A stretch of 64,000 nt of DNA, taken from an uncultured Hyphomonas sp. (GTDB taxonomy: Bacteria; Pseudomonadota; Alphaproteobacteria; Caulobacterales; Hyphomonadaceae). Within the stretch, counting starts at the first letter, position 1, and the number at the start of each line of letters is the position of its first letter. Under the pieces are notes generated by a model, which was not told where the DNA came from, searched no databases, and was given only the letters and a program-made list of their open reading frames with translations. The stretch lies in contig NZ_OY782759.1 in assembly GCF_963678195.1 (NCBI RefSeq), positions 806,001 through 870,000 on the forward strand, written 5' to 3'. A program made the translations under genes and the position numbers. Shown here piece by piece: positions 45,395 through 54,468 of the stretch.

Positions 45395-47659
45395 ATGGCC
45401 TACAATCTACCTGCCACGCGTCTGCTGATGAACCGCCTCCGCCAGATGATGGCAGAGGACGGCGAAACACGTTCGCGGCTCGACAATGTGGTCCGGCTGA
45501 TCGCGTCCACCATGGTGGCCGATGTGTGCTCGATCTACCTGCGCGATCGCGCCGGTCAACTTATCCTCATCGCCACCGAAGGCCTTAAGCCGGAAGCCGT
45601 CGGCAATACGCGCCTGTCCTCCAGTGAAGGCCTTGTCGGCCTTGTCTCCCGGCGGGCCGAGCCGATGGCGATCCAGGATGCGCCCCGCCATCCGTCCTTC
45701 TCCTACCGCCCGGAAACGGGGGAGGACCCGTTCCACGCTTTCCTGGGTGTGCCCATTCTGCGGGGCGGTCGGGTCATCGGCGTGCTCACCGCCCAGAACC
45801 GGACCGAGCGCGTCTATGGCGACGAAGAGATCGACACGCTGCAGACCATCGCCATGGTACTGGCCGAGATTGTCGACCGGATCGATCCGGACCATCTGGA
45901 TAATGGCCACGGGCATGAACGGACAAGAAACCTCGCCTCGCTGCACGGGCGGGTATTCTGCGAAGGTCTCGGCTATGGCCGCGCCGTCCTGCATGACCCG
46001 GTCGTGCCGGCGGCGAAATTCTTTGCCGGCGACCAGGAGCTTGAAGCCGACCGGCTGACCCGTGCACTGGGCGGTCTGAAGACTTCCATCGACCGGATGA
46101 TGGCCATCGACGGCGCCGTGCTGGGGGATGACCCGCGCGACGTGATGGAAACCTACCGCCTGCTGGCGCACGACCCGTCCTGGGCAGAAAAGCTGCAGGA
46201 AGGCGTCCGTTCGGGCCTTTCGGCGGAAGCCTCCATCGACCGCGCCCGCCGCGAACACCGCGCCCGGCTGCAGAGCGCGCGCGACCCGTATCTGCGTGAG
46301 CGGTTGCACGATCTGGAAGACCTCGACAACCGGCTGCTGCGCATTCTCGGCGGGGATGATGGCCGTCCGGAAATCAGCGAGGAGCGTAGCGTGCTTGTTG
46401 CGCGCCGCCTCGGCCCGGCGGAATTGCTGGAATATGCCAATGCGGGCCTGCGCGGCATTCTGATGGAAGAGGCCGCGGCCTCCTCGCATGCCGCCATTGT
46501 GGCCCGCGCGCTCGGCATTCCGACATTGGGCGGCATCGAAGGGCTGACCACAAGGATCGATCAGGGCGACTGGCTGATCGTCGATGCGGAGCAGGGCGTG
46601 CTCCACGTCCGCCCGGACGATGCGCTCTACGATGCCTACAAGGACCGTGTGGCCCTGCGCTCCGAACGCCAGGCGGCCTATGCGGCGCTGCGTGACAAGC
46701 CCGCCCGCACGAAGGACGGCACACACGTCAAATTGATGCTGAATGCCGGGCTGGAACTCGATCTCGACACGCTGGACCAGACCGGCGCGGACGGGGTGGG
46801 CCTGTTCCGCACCGAGTTCCAGTTTCTCGTCTCGGAAACCCTGCCGCGGCTGGACGACCAGGTGCAGCTCTATCGCCGCGTGCTTGAAAAGGCGCCGGGC
46901 AAACCGGTCATTTTCCGCACGCTGGATCTCGGCGGCGACAAGGTCCTGCCGGCGCTGAACCTGCAGCGGGAAGAAAACCCGGCTCTTGGCTGGCGCTCCA
47001 TCCGGTTTGCGCTGGATCATCGCGGCCTGTTCCGCCGCCAGCTGCGCGCGCTTATCCGTGCGGCTGGCGAGAAACCACTGACGGTCATGTTCCCGATGGT
47101 AACCGTGCCGGAGGAGTTTTTCGCCGCCAAGGACCTGCTGATGAAAGAGGTCGAATGGACCGAGGAGGCGACCGGCAAGCGCCCGGCCCGTATCGAGGTT
47201 GGCGTGATGCTGGAAACCCCGGCACTGGCCTTCAGCCTGAAGGAGCTGGCAGGGGAGGCGGAATTCCTGTCCGTCGGCACCAATGATTTGATGCAGTTCT
47301 TCTATGCCGCCGACCGGATGACCCCGTCTGTTTCGGATCGGTACGATCTGGTCTCACCAAGCGCCCTGCGGTTCCTGAAGATGGTTTCCGAGGCGTGCGA
47401 AACTTACGGTATCCGGATGTCGGCATGCGGGGAGGCGACCGGTTCCAGCCTCTCGGCGCTCTGTTTCGTTGCGCTCGGGTTTACCAATCTTTCCATGTCG
47501 GCCGGATCCATCGGTCCTGTAAAACGCATGATCAGAAGCCTTGATCTTGCTGCGTTCCGGGCCGATTTCTATGCAGCGCTAGATAAACCGAACGATGCGT
47601 TCCGTAACCAGTTGTTAGCTCTTGCGGCTGAACATGGCGTCGAACTGGCGGAAGGTTGA
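45395..47659 (+). CDS. ptsP: Phosphoenolpyruvate-protein phosphotransferase PtsP (EI-Ntr)
   Basis: A 754-aa enzyme I of the nitrogen PTS. Residues about 15-160 form a GAF domain (DVCSIYLRDRAGQLILIAT). The phosphorylated His is His365 in EEAAASSHAAIVARALGIPTLGG. The PEP-utilising TIM barrel follows with GLFRTEFQFLVSETLPRLDDQ, FRTLDLGGDKVLP and MSACGEATGSS. It passes phosphate from PEP to NPr and so senses nitrogen state; in Caulobacter and relatives it influences cell-cycle signalling. Length is normal for GAF-containing PtsP. Confidence 0.93.
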   Translation: MAYNLPATRLLMNRLRQMMAEDGETRSRLDNVVRLIASTMVADVCSIYLRDRAGQLILIATEGLKPEAVGNTRLSSSEGLVGLVSRRAEPMAIQDAPRHPSFSYRPETGEDPFHAFLGVPILRGGRVIGVLTAQNRTERVYGDEEIDTLQTIAMVLAEIVDRIDPDHLDNGHGHERTRNLASLHGRVFCEGLGYGRAVLHDPVVPAAKFFAGDQELEADRLTRALGGLKTSIDRMMAIDGAVLGDDPRDVMETYRLLAHDPSWAEKLQEGVRSGLSAEASIDRARREHRARLQSARDPYLRERLHDLEDLDNRLLRILGGDDGRPEISEERSVLVARRLGPAELLEYANAGLRGILMEEAAASSHAAIVARALGIPTLGGIEGLTTRIDQGDWLIVDAEQGVLHVRPDDALYDAYKDRVALRSERQAAYAALRDKPARTKDGTHVKLMLNAGLELDLDTLDQTGADGVGLFRTEFQFLVSETLPRLDDQVQLYRRVLEKAPGKPVIFRTLDLGGDKVLPALNLQREENPALGWRSIRFALDHRGLFRRQLRALIRAAGEKPLTVMFPMVTVPEEFFAAKDLLMKEVEWTEEATGKRPARIEVGVMLETPALAFSLKELAGEAEFLSVGTNDLMQFFYAADRMTPSVSDRYDLVSPSALRFLKMVSEACETYGIRMSACGEATGSSLSALCFVALGFTNLSMSAGSIGPVKRMIRSLDLAAFRADFYAALDKPNDAFRNQLLALAAEHGVELAEG

Positions 47660-47670
47660 TAGATTGGCTC

Positions 47671-47687
47671 CGTGAGTTAACCTCACG
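47671..47687. promoter_or_regulatory. Inverted repeat after ptsP
   Basis: CGTGAG (47671-47676) and CTCACG (47682-47687) pair around TTAAC. It is 11 bp after the ptsP stop and 63 bp before the RodZ-like start. It may be a protein-binding site for the downstream gene or a small 3'-end hairpin; there is no T-run. Confidence 0.35.
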
Positions 47688-47750
47688 TATGGACCATTTC
47701 TTGCGCGGTGGTGGGACGACACACGACCATCAGGGCGGTACTGGACGAAC

Positions 47751-48665
47751 ATGGCACACGACGACTCCCTTCAAGAACAGGCCGGCCCCGAAGCCGGGGC
47801 CGAAGGCAAGACGCTGACCGAAAACGAACGCTTCCTGCAGGCCAAGGAGGTCTTCGAAACCCGCTCCTTCGAGGGGGAAGACCTGCGCATGGGCCAGGTC
47901 CTGCGCCGCGTGCGCGAGATCAAGGGCCTGGAATTGCAGGACGTATCCAAGGCGACGCTGCTGCGCCGGGACTACCTCATGTGGCTGGAGCGTATGGAAG
48001 TCGGCGAGCTGCCCAAGGGCGGCTACCTGACGGCCATTCTCGGCACCTACGCGAAATTCCTCGGCCTGCCCGAGAAGGACGTCATCGCGATCTATACCAA
48101 GGAATGCGGCGCCGTTCAGGAAGTCAAAGAAGCGGCGCCCGTCCCGAAAATGGGGCAGATCGCAGCCGAGCGCGCCCGCTGGCCGCTGGCGCTGGCCTCG
48201 GCGGTTGCTCTCGTCACACTGGCGGCAGGCGCGATCGGCGTGTCGCAATTCATGCGGCCTGCGCCGGAAGTGACCGAGTCCGCCGCTATCGTGGCCGTGA
48301 ACGGCGCGCGTGACAGCCTGTTCTCTGAAACTGAGTCCCAGCGCCCTGTGCCGGATTCGCTGCCGCTCGAACTGGTCGCTGTGCGCCAGGGCTGGCTGGA
48401 AGTGCGCGGCGCCGACGGCACCATTTTCCGCAGCCGGGTGATGGCCGAGGGCGAAACCTATTTCCCGCGCCTCAATGCCGGCTGGACCGTGTCTGCCCGC
48501 GATGGCGGCGCGTTCGAGTGGCGGGTCGGTGACATTGTGGTCAGCCCGCTTGGTCCGGACGGCGCGGAAGTGTTTTCCGTCAGCGTTGACGAGCAACTGG
48601 CCCGCGCCGCGGAAGTCTCCGCCCCGGCGATGGCGGCCAATGGCGGCAGCAAGGCGACCCGCTGA
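47751..48665 (+). CDS. RodZ-like cytoskeletal/HTH membrane protein
   Basis: A 304-aa single-pass membrane protein. Cytoplasmic HTH of the RodZ (HTH_25) type, residues about 45-115: LRMGQVLRRVREIKGLELQDVSKATLLRRDYL ... MEVGELPKGGYLTAILGTYAKFLGL. One transmembrane helix is near 145-168 (WPLALASAVALVTLAAGAIG). The periplasmic part (200-290) holds a DUF4115-like beta domain with RQGWLEVRGADGTIFRSRVMAEGETYFP. RodZ links MreB to the membrane and keeps cell shape. It precedes ispG, the usual neighbour of rodZ-like genes. Confidence 0.78.
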   Translation: MAHDDSLQEQAGPEAGAEGKTLTENERFLQAKEVFETRSFEGEDLRMGQVLRRVREIKGLELQDVSKATLLRRDYLMWLERMEVGELPKGGYLTAILGTYAKFLGLPEKDVIAIYTKECGAVQEVKEAAPVPKMGQIAAERARWPLALASAVALVTLAAGAIGVSQFMRPAPEVTESAAIVAVNGARDSLFSETESQRPVPDSLPLELVAVRQGWLEVRGADGTIFRSRVMAEGETYFPRLNAGWTVSARDGGAFEWRVGDIVVSPLGPDGAEVFSVSVDEQLARAAEVSAPAMAANGGSKATR

Positions 48666-48749
48666 GACTGTTGAAGTTTCTGTAACCGCATTGCCGGATC
48701 GGCGCGAAAGCGCCATCTAGGGGCCTCAAAGGTATCAGAGGCACATGAG

Positions 48750-49883
48750 ATGAGCCACAATCCGATCCGTCCCTGGCGGGATATTACGCGCCGCAAGTCC
48801 CGGCAAATCCGCGTTGGTGACGTCCTGGTCGGCGGCGATGCCCCCATTGCCGTCCAGACCATGACCAACACGCCGACCGAGGATGCAGCGGCAACCATCG
48901 CGCAGATCCAGCGCGCGGCAGAGGCCGGCGCCGACATCGTGCGCGTCTCCTGCCCGACGGAAGAGGCGACGGCTGCCATGCCGGAGATCTGCAAGGCGAG
49001 CCCCGTGCCGATCGTGGCGGACATCCATTTCCACTACAAACGCGGCATCGAGGCGGCAGACGCCGGCGCGGCCTGCCTGCGGATCAATCCCGGCAATATC
49101 GGGTCTGAGGCGCGGGTGAAGGAAGTCGTGAACGCGGCCCGTGCCAATGGCTGTTCCATCCGGATCGGCGTCAATGGCGGCAGCCTGGAACGGCACCTGC
49201 TGGAGAAATATGGCGAGCCATGCCCGGACGCGATGGTGGAAAGCGCGCTCGATCATGCGCGCATCCTCGATGATTTCGGCTTCCACGATTACAAGATTTC
49301 GGTGAAAGCCTCGGACATGTTCCTCACCGTCGCGGCCTACCAGCAACTGGCCGAAGCGACCGATGCGCCGCTGCACCTCGGTATCACCGAGGCGGGCGGG
49401 CTTCGGACGGGGACGGTCAAATCCTCCATCGGCATGGGCGCGCTGCTCTGGGCCGGGATTGGCGACACGATCCGCGTGTCGCTGTCGGCCGATCCGGTCG
49501 AAGAGGTGAAGGTCGGCTTCGAAATGCTGAAATCGCTCGGTCTGCGCACACGTGGCGTGAACATCGTTGCGTGCCCCAGCTGCGCACGGCAGGGCTTCGA
49601 CGTGATCAAGACGGTCGAGATTCTGGAACAGCGCCTGTCGCACATTCACGAGCCGATTTCGCTGTCCATCATCGGCTGTGTCGTGAACGGCCCCGGCGAG
49701 GCGGCCCTGACCGATCTCGGCTTTACCGGCGGCGGCAAGGAAAGCGGCAAGATGTTCGTGGCCGGACGGCCGGACCACAATGTCTCCAACGAAGACATGA
49801 TCGAGCACATCGTCGAGCTGGTCGAGCAGAAGGCCGAACGCCTGCGCGCCGAACGCGAAGAAGCCGAAGTCGCCGCGGAATAG
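48750..49883 (+). CDS. ispG: 4-hydroxy-3-methylbut-2-enyl-diphosphate synthase IspG
   Basis: A 377-aa iron-sulfur enzyme of the MEP isoprenoid pathway, converting methylerythritol cyclodiphosphate to HMBPP. TIM-barrel signature [36 protein letters not shown] at the start and cluster ligands CPSC and CVVNGPGE (three Cys) near residues 275-315. Length matches the bacterial form. It ends the ask-ptsP-rodZ-ispG run; prfA, often next to it in relatives, begins 5 kb later. Confidence 0.93.
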   Translation: MSHNPIRPWRDITRRKSRQIRVGDVLVGGDAPIAVQTMTNTPTEDAAATIAQIQRAAEAGADIVRVSCPTEEATAAMPEICKASPVPIVADIHFHYKRGIEAADAGAACLRINPGNIGSEARVKEVVNAARANGCSIRIGVNGGSLERHLLEKYGEPCPDAMVESALDHARILDDFGFHDYKISVKASDMFLTVAAYQQLAEATDAPLHLGITEAGGLRTGTVKSSIGMGALLWAGIGDTIRVSLSADPVEEVKVGFEMLKSLGLRTRGVNIVACPSCARQGFDVIKTVEILEQRLSHIHEPISLSIIGCVVNGPGEAALTDLGFTGGGKESGKMFVAGRPDHNVSNEDMIEHIVELVEQKAERLRAEREEAEVAAE

Positions 49884-49921
49884 AGGCGGCGGCGTTTGTC
49901 TCTTGTGATGTTCAGGGCGCG

Positions 49922-50809
49922 TCAGGCCGCTGGAATGAATTTCGCCGTATTGATGTGTGCCCGGTCCTGGTGGACCTGTTCGATCTTATCCATGTTCCGC
50001 TGCAGGAAGCCAAGCAGGGCCGTGTCCGGCGCGCCATCTCCGTTGCGCTTCTGGCGCTGGGGCGGTGAGGTATAGGCGGGCAAGGTTCCGTTCCGGGAAA
50101 GGTGGAACAGGATACGGAGGATAACGCTGTCCCTGTCAGCGAGTATATCTTCATAGACAAGACGAAGCGGCGAACGCTTCTGCAGCGCGTACCATTTGTC
50201 GATCTGTTGCTCGTTTTGGATGATGTGGTGGATCATGGACCACACGTCACGGTCGGTGACTTCGGGCGGCGGGCCTTCGACATTGTGCCAGTTGCCGCTC
50301 TTGCTGGCGCGGGCGAAGGAAAAGGCCTGCGCCACGAAATCGCGCCGGCGCAAATCGATCGTCGCAAACCCGGCAAAACTCGTCCGGAAGTCTATCAGGT
50401 CTTCGAGGTGGAACAGCCGCGCAGGATTGATCTGGAAACCGAAAACCGGGTGCAGGGCAGCGGTCTTGCGCACATAGTCCTCAAGGCCTTTGGCTTCCCG
50501 CTTCCGGTAAAGGGCGGGCAGTCCCTGCGTGTTGAAATATTCGCCCGGTGCGCCGACGAGGTGCAGGTCTTCCAGCATGCGGCCAAGCCAGGTGGACCCG
50601 CAGCGCCCGGCGATCACGATCATGTAGTTCCGCAGATCCGGATGAGCGGGAAAGACGGAGGACAGGTCGGGGGGGTGGCGGCCGAAACGCTCCCCCTCGG
50701 CCTCGAAAAATGTACGGTACGGGTTCACTATACTGGGTCGCTTCACAGGGGTCTGGCAGAGATTCGCGACCTTACGGGCTGGGCGCTGACAGGCAACTCC
50801 CTCCAACAA
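49922..50809 (-). CDS. Stf0-type sulfotransferase
   Basis: A 295-aa enzyme resembling the trehalose 2-sulfotransferase Stf0 group. The PAPS phosphate loop is VIAGRCGSTWLGRMLEDL; LVGAPGEYFN follows, and a second PAPS contact is near TIDLRRRDFVAQAFSFA. The C-terminal part is helical with RLVYEDILADRD. It would transfer sulfate from PAPS to a carbohydrate or lipid. The true start may be inside: the first 30 residues are unlike other Stf0 proteins and GTG 50728 is an alternative. It is convergent with ispG and separated by 38 bp. Confidence 0.75.
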   Translation of the reverse strand: MLEGVACQRPARKVANLCQTPVKRPSIVNPYRTFFEAEGERFGRHPPDLSSVFPAHPDLRNYMIVIAGRCGSTWLGRMLEDLHLVGAPGEYFNTQGLPALYRKREAKGLEDYVRKTAALHPVFGFQINPARLFHLEDLIDFRTSFAGFATIDLRRRDFVAQAFSFARASKSGNWHNVEGPPPEVTDRDVWSMIHHIIQNEQQIDKWYALQKRSPLRLVYEDILADRDSVILRILFHLSRNGTLPAYTSPPQRQKRNGDGAPDTALLGFLQRNMDKIEQVHQDRAHINTAKFIPAA

Positions 50810-50812
50810 TGA

Positions 50813-52027
50813 TCACTGCTGTACGAAGACAGCCATTCGCTCCGCTGGCTTCGACCCTTTCGGTTTCAGCCCGAAGAGGGGGCGCAGGAAGCCGACGCGG
50901 CGGATGACGAGTTCGTGCAGCAGGGCGCAGCCGCCAAACGTGGCGAGGATGACCAGCGGTGCCTCGACCCAGACGCTGAGGCCCTGACGGGTCAGCCAGT
51001 AGCCGGCCATGACGGTGATCGTCTGGTGCAGGATGTACCAGGGGAAGATCGCCTCGGTCATATAGGTGAGCGCGCGGCTGGGGCGGTTGAGATAGCGCTG
51101 GGCGAGGCCGAGCATGGTCACAATGGCCAGCCAGGCATAGAAGATCCGCGCGATGCGGGCCGGCCAGATCAGCCAGTTCCAGTCGGCACTTTCCGCCATG
51201 GCGTCCCAGTTGGCCCAGAGCGGGCTGAGCACGGCGCCCAGCACCAGCACGCCGATGATGGCGAAGGGCAGGACCCGGCGGATGGCGCTCCAGAAATTCC
51301 GGTCCTTGGCCAGCAGGAAGCCCATCAGAAGGATGGTCAGGCTGTGGGCGTGATTGGCCCAGTCATTCGTCAGGTCATGCGTCGTCTCGAAATAGGGGTC
51401 GAGCGTGAAGCGGTAGAGGATGAACGGCATCACCGGCAGGACCAGCGCGGCGAGCGGGCCCCAGCGGCCGGCGAACAGGAAATGGGTGATGCGCGCGCCC
51501 GTCCCCGTCATGAACCGGGACAGGAGGCCGGCCACCGGGGCCAGCATCAGCGTGTAGACCAGCAGGTAAACGACATACCAGAGATGGTTCCAGGTCGGCG
51601 TCGTGATGGAGTAGTCCGACCCGAAATCGAGATAGTGCGGCCAGAACTGCCAGAAACTGCCGCTGAACTCGCCATTTTCCACCAGCTGCAGCCAGCTTTG
51701 CGGCGCGACGATCACCGCCATGCCAAACAGGATGGGGAGGCCGAGGCGGACGGCGCGCTCCCGCGCCAGCGTTGAAGCGCCCAGCTTGTCTGCCGCAAAG
51801 CGCAGCGCAACGCCGGAGATGAAGAAGAGGAGGGCGAGCCGCCACGGGTTCAGCAGCATCATCGCCCATTCCGCGCCGGTGCCGACATGCACGCTTTTCA
51901 CGTGCCAGCCCCACGTCACGTAGAACATGCCGGTGTGGTAGAAGATGAGCAGGCCGAAGGCGATGATGCGCAGCCAGTCGAGATCGAAGCGGCGGGGGAA
52001 GGCAGGCGCCGGGGACGGTTCGGTCAT
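50813..52027 (-). CDS. Acyltransferase 3 family membrane protein
   Basis: A 404-aa membrane protein of the AT3 group with about ten hydrophobic segments. The opening FDLDWLRIIAFGLLIFYHTGMFY is typical (D-W-L-R-x-x-A), with the catalytic-type His in the first loop (FYHTG), followed by NPWRLALLFFISGVALRF. It would acylate a polysaccharide or lipid head group. Start at 52027 was chosen from MTEPSPAPAFPRRFD with a ribosome site; the frame open to 52117 adds an unlikely leader. The LytTR gene is divergent; such pairs of AT3 and LytTR genes are common. Confidence 0.83.
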   Translation of the reverse strand: MTEPSPAPAFPRRFDLDWLRIIAFGLLIFYHTGMFYVTWGWHVKSVHVGTGAEWAMMLLNPWRLALLFFISGVALRFAADKLGASTLARERAVRLGLPILFGMAVIVAPQSWLQLVENGEFSGSFWQFWPHYLDFGSDYSITTPTWNHLWYVVYLLVYTLMLAPVAGLLSRFMTGTGARITHFLFAGRWGPLAALVLPVMPFILYRFTLDPYFETTHDLTNDWANHAHSLTILLMGFLLAKDRNFWSAIRRVLPFAIIGVLVLGAVLSPLWANWDAMAESADWNWLIWPARIARIFYAWLAIVTMLGLAQRYLNRPSRALTYMTEAIFPWYILHQTITVMAGYWLTRQGLSVWVEAPLVILATFGGCALLHELVIRRVGFLRPLFGLKPKGSKPAERMAVFVQQ

Positions 52028-52037
52028 GGGGGAAACT

Positions 52038-52092
52038 CCTTGTCTCATGGCGGCAGACTGGGCCCGGACCGGCGCCGGGTCATGAGACAAGG
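52038..52092. promoter_or_regulatory. 12-bp perfect inverted repeat in AT3/LytTR divergent promoter
   Basis: CCTTGTCTCATG (52038-52049) and CATGAGACAAGG (52081-52092) are perfect inverted arms with 31 bp between, centres 43 bp apart or about four helical turns. It starts 11 bp upstream of the acyltransferase ATG and could act as an operator, or as a hairpin in the leader RNA. Confidence 0.6.
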
Positions 52093-52110
52093 GGTATCCG
52101 GTGGGCCGAA

Positions 52111-52160
52111 GGGGCAAACGGCGCCATCCCGGGACGAACGGCGGCGATCAGGGACGAATT
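52111..52160. promoter_or_regulatory. Candidate LytTR operator: three direct repeats with exact 20-bp period
   Basis: GGGGCAAACG (52111-52120), GGGACGAACG (52131-52140) and GGGACGAATT (52151-52160) recur at exactly 20 bp, two helical turns, with 10-bp gaps. GGGGTATCCG at 52091-52100 may be a fourth, decayed copy at the same step. On the other strand the core is CGTTCGTCCC, resembling the AlgR-type LytTR box (CCGTTCGTC). It stands 51-100 bp before the LytTR gene, the normal place for an autoregulated site. Confidence 0.6.
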
Positions 52161-52210
52161 TCCGTCGATTGCCTTCCGGTTCTCACGGGGTTTGTGGCAG
52201 GAGTGGCCAG

Positions 52211-53047
52211 ATGAATGTGCCAACTCGCCACCCCGAGACCGAAGCCGACCGCCAGGCAGACCGCTGGGCAATGATCGGCTTTGTTATCTTCATGCTGGCT
52301 TCGCTGGTCATTCAGGCGACCTCGATCCAGCTGGAGGACCGGCACGCCGGGCTGGAGCCCTGGCTGCGGGAAGGGGCCTCGCACCTGTCCCTTCTGTGCC
52401 TCGTGCCGTTCTTCCCGTTTATTCTTGACATCGCGCCGTTGTCGCCGCGCCGCTGGCGCTGGTCCGTCCCGGTGCACATCGCGGCCTGCCTCACCTTCAT
52501 CGTGCTGCACGTGCTGGGCTTTGTTCTGCTGCGGAAGCTGACCTATCCGGTCTTTCTCGATCACAATTACCATTTCGGCCTCTCCGATCCGCTCAACTGG
52601 ATCTATGAGGCGAGGAAGGACGCCTATGGCTACGGCATCACGATGCTGACCTTCGCACTGGCCCGAATGGCGATGCAGAACCGGCTGGAATCCCGCGCCA
52701 TGGATGAGGTGGCAACGCGCGAGCGGCGCCTGATGCTGAAATCCGGCGGGCGGACCATCATGCTGAACGCCGGGGACGTCATCCACGCGAAGGCGGCGGG
52801 CAATTATGTCGAGGTCAGCACGTCCGGGAAGACGCATCTTGTCCGCATGACGTTGACGGAACTGGAACGTCTTCTGGAGGAGGCCGGTGGCCATCATGTG
52901 CGCGTCCACAGGTCTCATATAGTCAATCTTGATCATGCCATGGTCATCACGCCGACAGGGGAAGGGGATGCCATAATCGAGCTGGATACAGGCGAAACCG
53001 TGCCGGGCTCGCGCCGCTACCGGGAGAGATATGCGCAAACCGCATAA
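52211..53047 (+). CDS. LytTR-domain transcriptional regulator with membrane segments
   Basis: A 278-aa regulator. Four transmembrane segments lie at about 22-42, 58-76, 88-110 and 138-155. The LytTR domain (about 180-276) has LMLKSGGRTIMLNAGDVIHAKAAGNYVEVST and HHVRVHRSHIVNLDHAMVITPTGEGDAIIELDTGETVPGSRRYRERY. LytTR domains bind tandem direct repeats; such repeats exist upstream. There is no receiver domain, so the membrane part may sense the signal. Start at 52211 has aggag upstream. It is divergent from the acyltransferase, probably its target. Confidence 0.85.
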   Translation: MNVPTRHPETEADRQADRWAMIGFVIFMLASLVIQATSIQLEDRHAGLEPWLREGASHLSLLCLVPFFPFILDIAPLSPRRWRWSVPVHIAACLTFIVLHVLGFVLLRKLTYPVFLDHNYHFGLSDPLNWIYEARKDAYGYGITMLTFALARMAMQNRLESRAMDEVATRERRLMLKSGGRTIMLNAGDVIHAKAAGNYVEVSTSGKTHLVRMTLTELERLLEEAGGHHVRVHRSHIVNLDHAMVITPTGEGDAIIELDTGETVPGSRRYRERYAQTA

Positions 53048-53132
53048 GCACTATTTCGTGAGGGGACTGGCCCGGTCCCAGATTGCCGCTAAGGTCGGCC
53101 CCGGTGAGGCAGTTCATGCATAAAGGTCGTCT

Positions 53133-54419
53133 ATGATCCGCCCCATTCTCTGGTTTCTCGCCCGTCTGCCGCTTCTCGTGCTGATCCTCATTATGGCGCT
53201 CGTCATGTCGAGCTGCACCATGCTGGGCATGAACTATGCGAGCCTCGAAACCGGCAACAAGCCAGCCCCGGTGCCGGCCCTCGACGCGCCGGCCATCACG
53301 GCTGAAGGCAGTCCGGAACGCGAAGCGCTGAAGCAGAAATTCGAGGACGTGCTCTACGGGCCGTGGCCGGCGGGGATGCCGGTCAGCTTCGGTGACTGGC
53401 AGATGATCGACCCGGAATACCTGGACGGACGCGGCACGCTGGAAGAGGTCGAAATCACGATCGGCAGCGGCGAAGGCGCGCGCTCGTTCATGCTGGTCAC
53501 GGCCTTCCCGAAGGCGTCCGGCCCGGTGCCGGTCGTAATCAGCCAGACTTTCGCCGATACCTGCTCGGTTTTCCCGGATGAGCCCGTTACCAATGCGGAC
53601 GGCGAGATCTGTGATGGCAGCATGATGGAAGGCTTCCCCGGCTGGGCAGCGACCCAGATCTTCGGTCGCTATATCGCGCTGGCGCCGGTGGACCGCTATT
53701 TCGATGCCGGGCTCGCCTATGCGAGCTTCTATGCCTCCGACTTCATCCCGGACCGCAGGAAGGAAGCGCCTGAGGCGATGGCGGCGCTGGGCGGGCCGGT
53801 GAATCCGACCTCTGCCCTGATGGCGTGGGCTTACAGCTTCTCTGCCGCCGTGGACGTGCTGGATGCCGATCCGCGCATCGACCCGCGGGCGATCGGCGTG
53901 ATGGGCCATTCCCGGCATGGCAAGTCCGCCCTGATCGCTGCCGTCTGGGACCGGCGCATCGCGGCGGTTGTGGCGCACCAGTCAGGTTTTGCCGGAGCCT
54001 CGCTCTCGCGGTCGCACACAGGTGAACGGCTGGACCGGATGGCGAAAGCCTATCCGCACTGGCTGGCGCCCCAAGCGCAGGATTGGCTGGACCGGCTGGA
54101 CGAGATTCCGGTGGACCAGCATGAGCTGCTGGCGCTGGTCGCGCCGACACCGGTTCTGCTCGGCAACGGGCGCAGGGATGTGTGGTCTGACCCGAACTCT
54201 TCCTTCCGCGCAGCCGAAGCGGCCAGCGCGGCGTATGAAGCGACCGGCCATAGGGGCCTTACAGTCTCGGGCATGCAGGAGTTTGATCCGGCGGCCGGGA
54301 TCTCGTGGTGGCTGCGGCCCGGCGGACACAGCGTCGTTTCCGAAGATATCGACGCCTTCACGGCGTTCCTGCACACGCACCTCGTCGGGGAAGGCGCCTC
54401 ACAATACGCTGTTCACTAA
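53133..54419 (+). CDS. CE15/acetyl-xylan-esterase-like alpha/beta hydrolase, lipoprotein
   Basis: A 428-aa protein. Signal peptide with MSSC near residues 25-29, a possible lipobox. The catalytic region has the nucleophile elbow IGVMGHSRHGKSALIAAVWDRRIAAVVAHQSGFAGASLSR, matching the glucuronoyl-esterase CE15 pattern G-C-S-R-x-G-K (Cys replaced by His). The acid region is LLALVAPTPVLLGNGRRDVWSDPNSSF and the late His is in RPGGHSVV. It would de-esterify a polysaccharide or small ester outside the cell. The neighbours, an acyltransferase and sulfotransferase, suggest polysaccharide decoration (inference). Confidence 0.68.
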   Translation: MIRPILWFLARLPLLVLILIMALVMSSCTMLGMNYASLETGNKPAPVPALDAPAITAEGSPEREALKQKFEDVLYGPWPAGMPVSFGDWQMIDPEYLDGRGTLEEVEITIGSGEGARSFMLVTAFPKASGPVPVVISQTFADTCSVFPDEPVTNADGEICDGSMMEGFPGWAATQIFGRYIALAPVDRYFDAGLAYASFYASDFIPDRRKEAPEAMAALGGPVNPTSALMAWAYSFSAAVDVLDADPRIDPRAIGVMGHSRHGKSALIAAVWDRRIAAVVAHQSGFAGASLSRSHTGERLDRMAKAYPHWLAPQAQDWLDRLDEIPVDQHELLALVAPTPVLLGNGRRDVWSDPNSSFRAAEAASAAYEATGHRGLTVSGMQEFDPAAGISWWLRPGGHSVVSEDIDAFTAFLHTHLVGEGASQYAVH

Positions 54420-54468
54420 AGGTGATCCGGAGTAAGTGTAGGGAAAACAGTGCTTAGGGAGGGCGCCC

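Noticed and set aside
45407-47020. 537-aa minus-strand ORF
   Set aside because: Antisense of ptsP, whose active site and GAF domain are intact; no motif in the minus-strand product.
52091-52160. CRISPR-like array
   Set aside because: Units are only 10 bp, spacers 10 bp and not unique, and no cas gene is present; the pattern is an operator.
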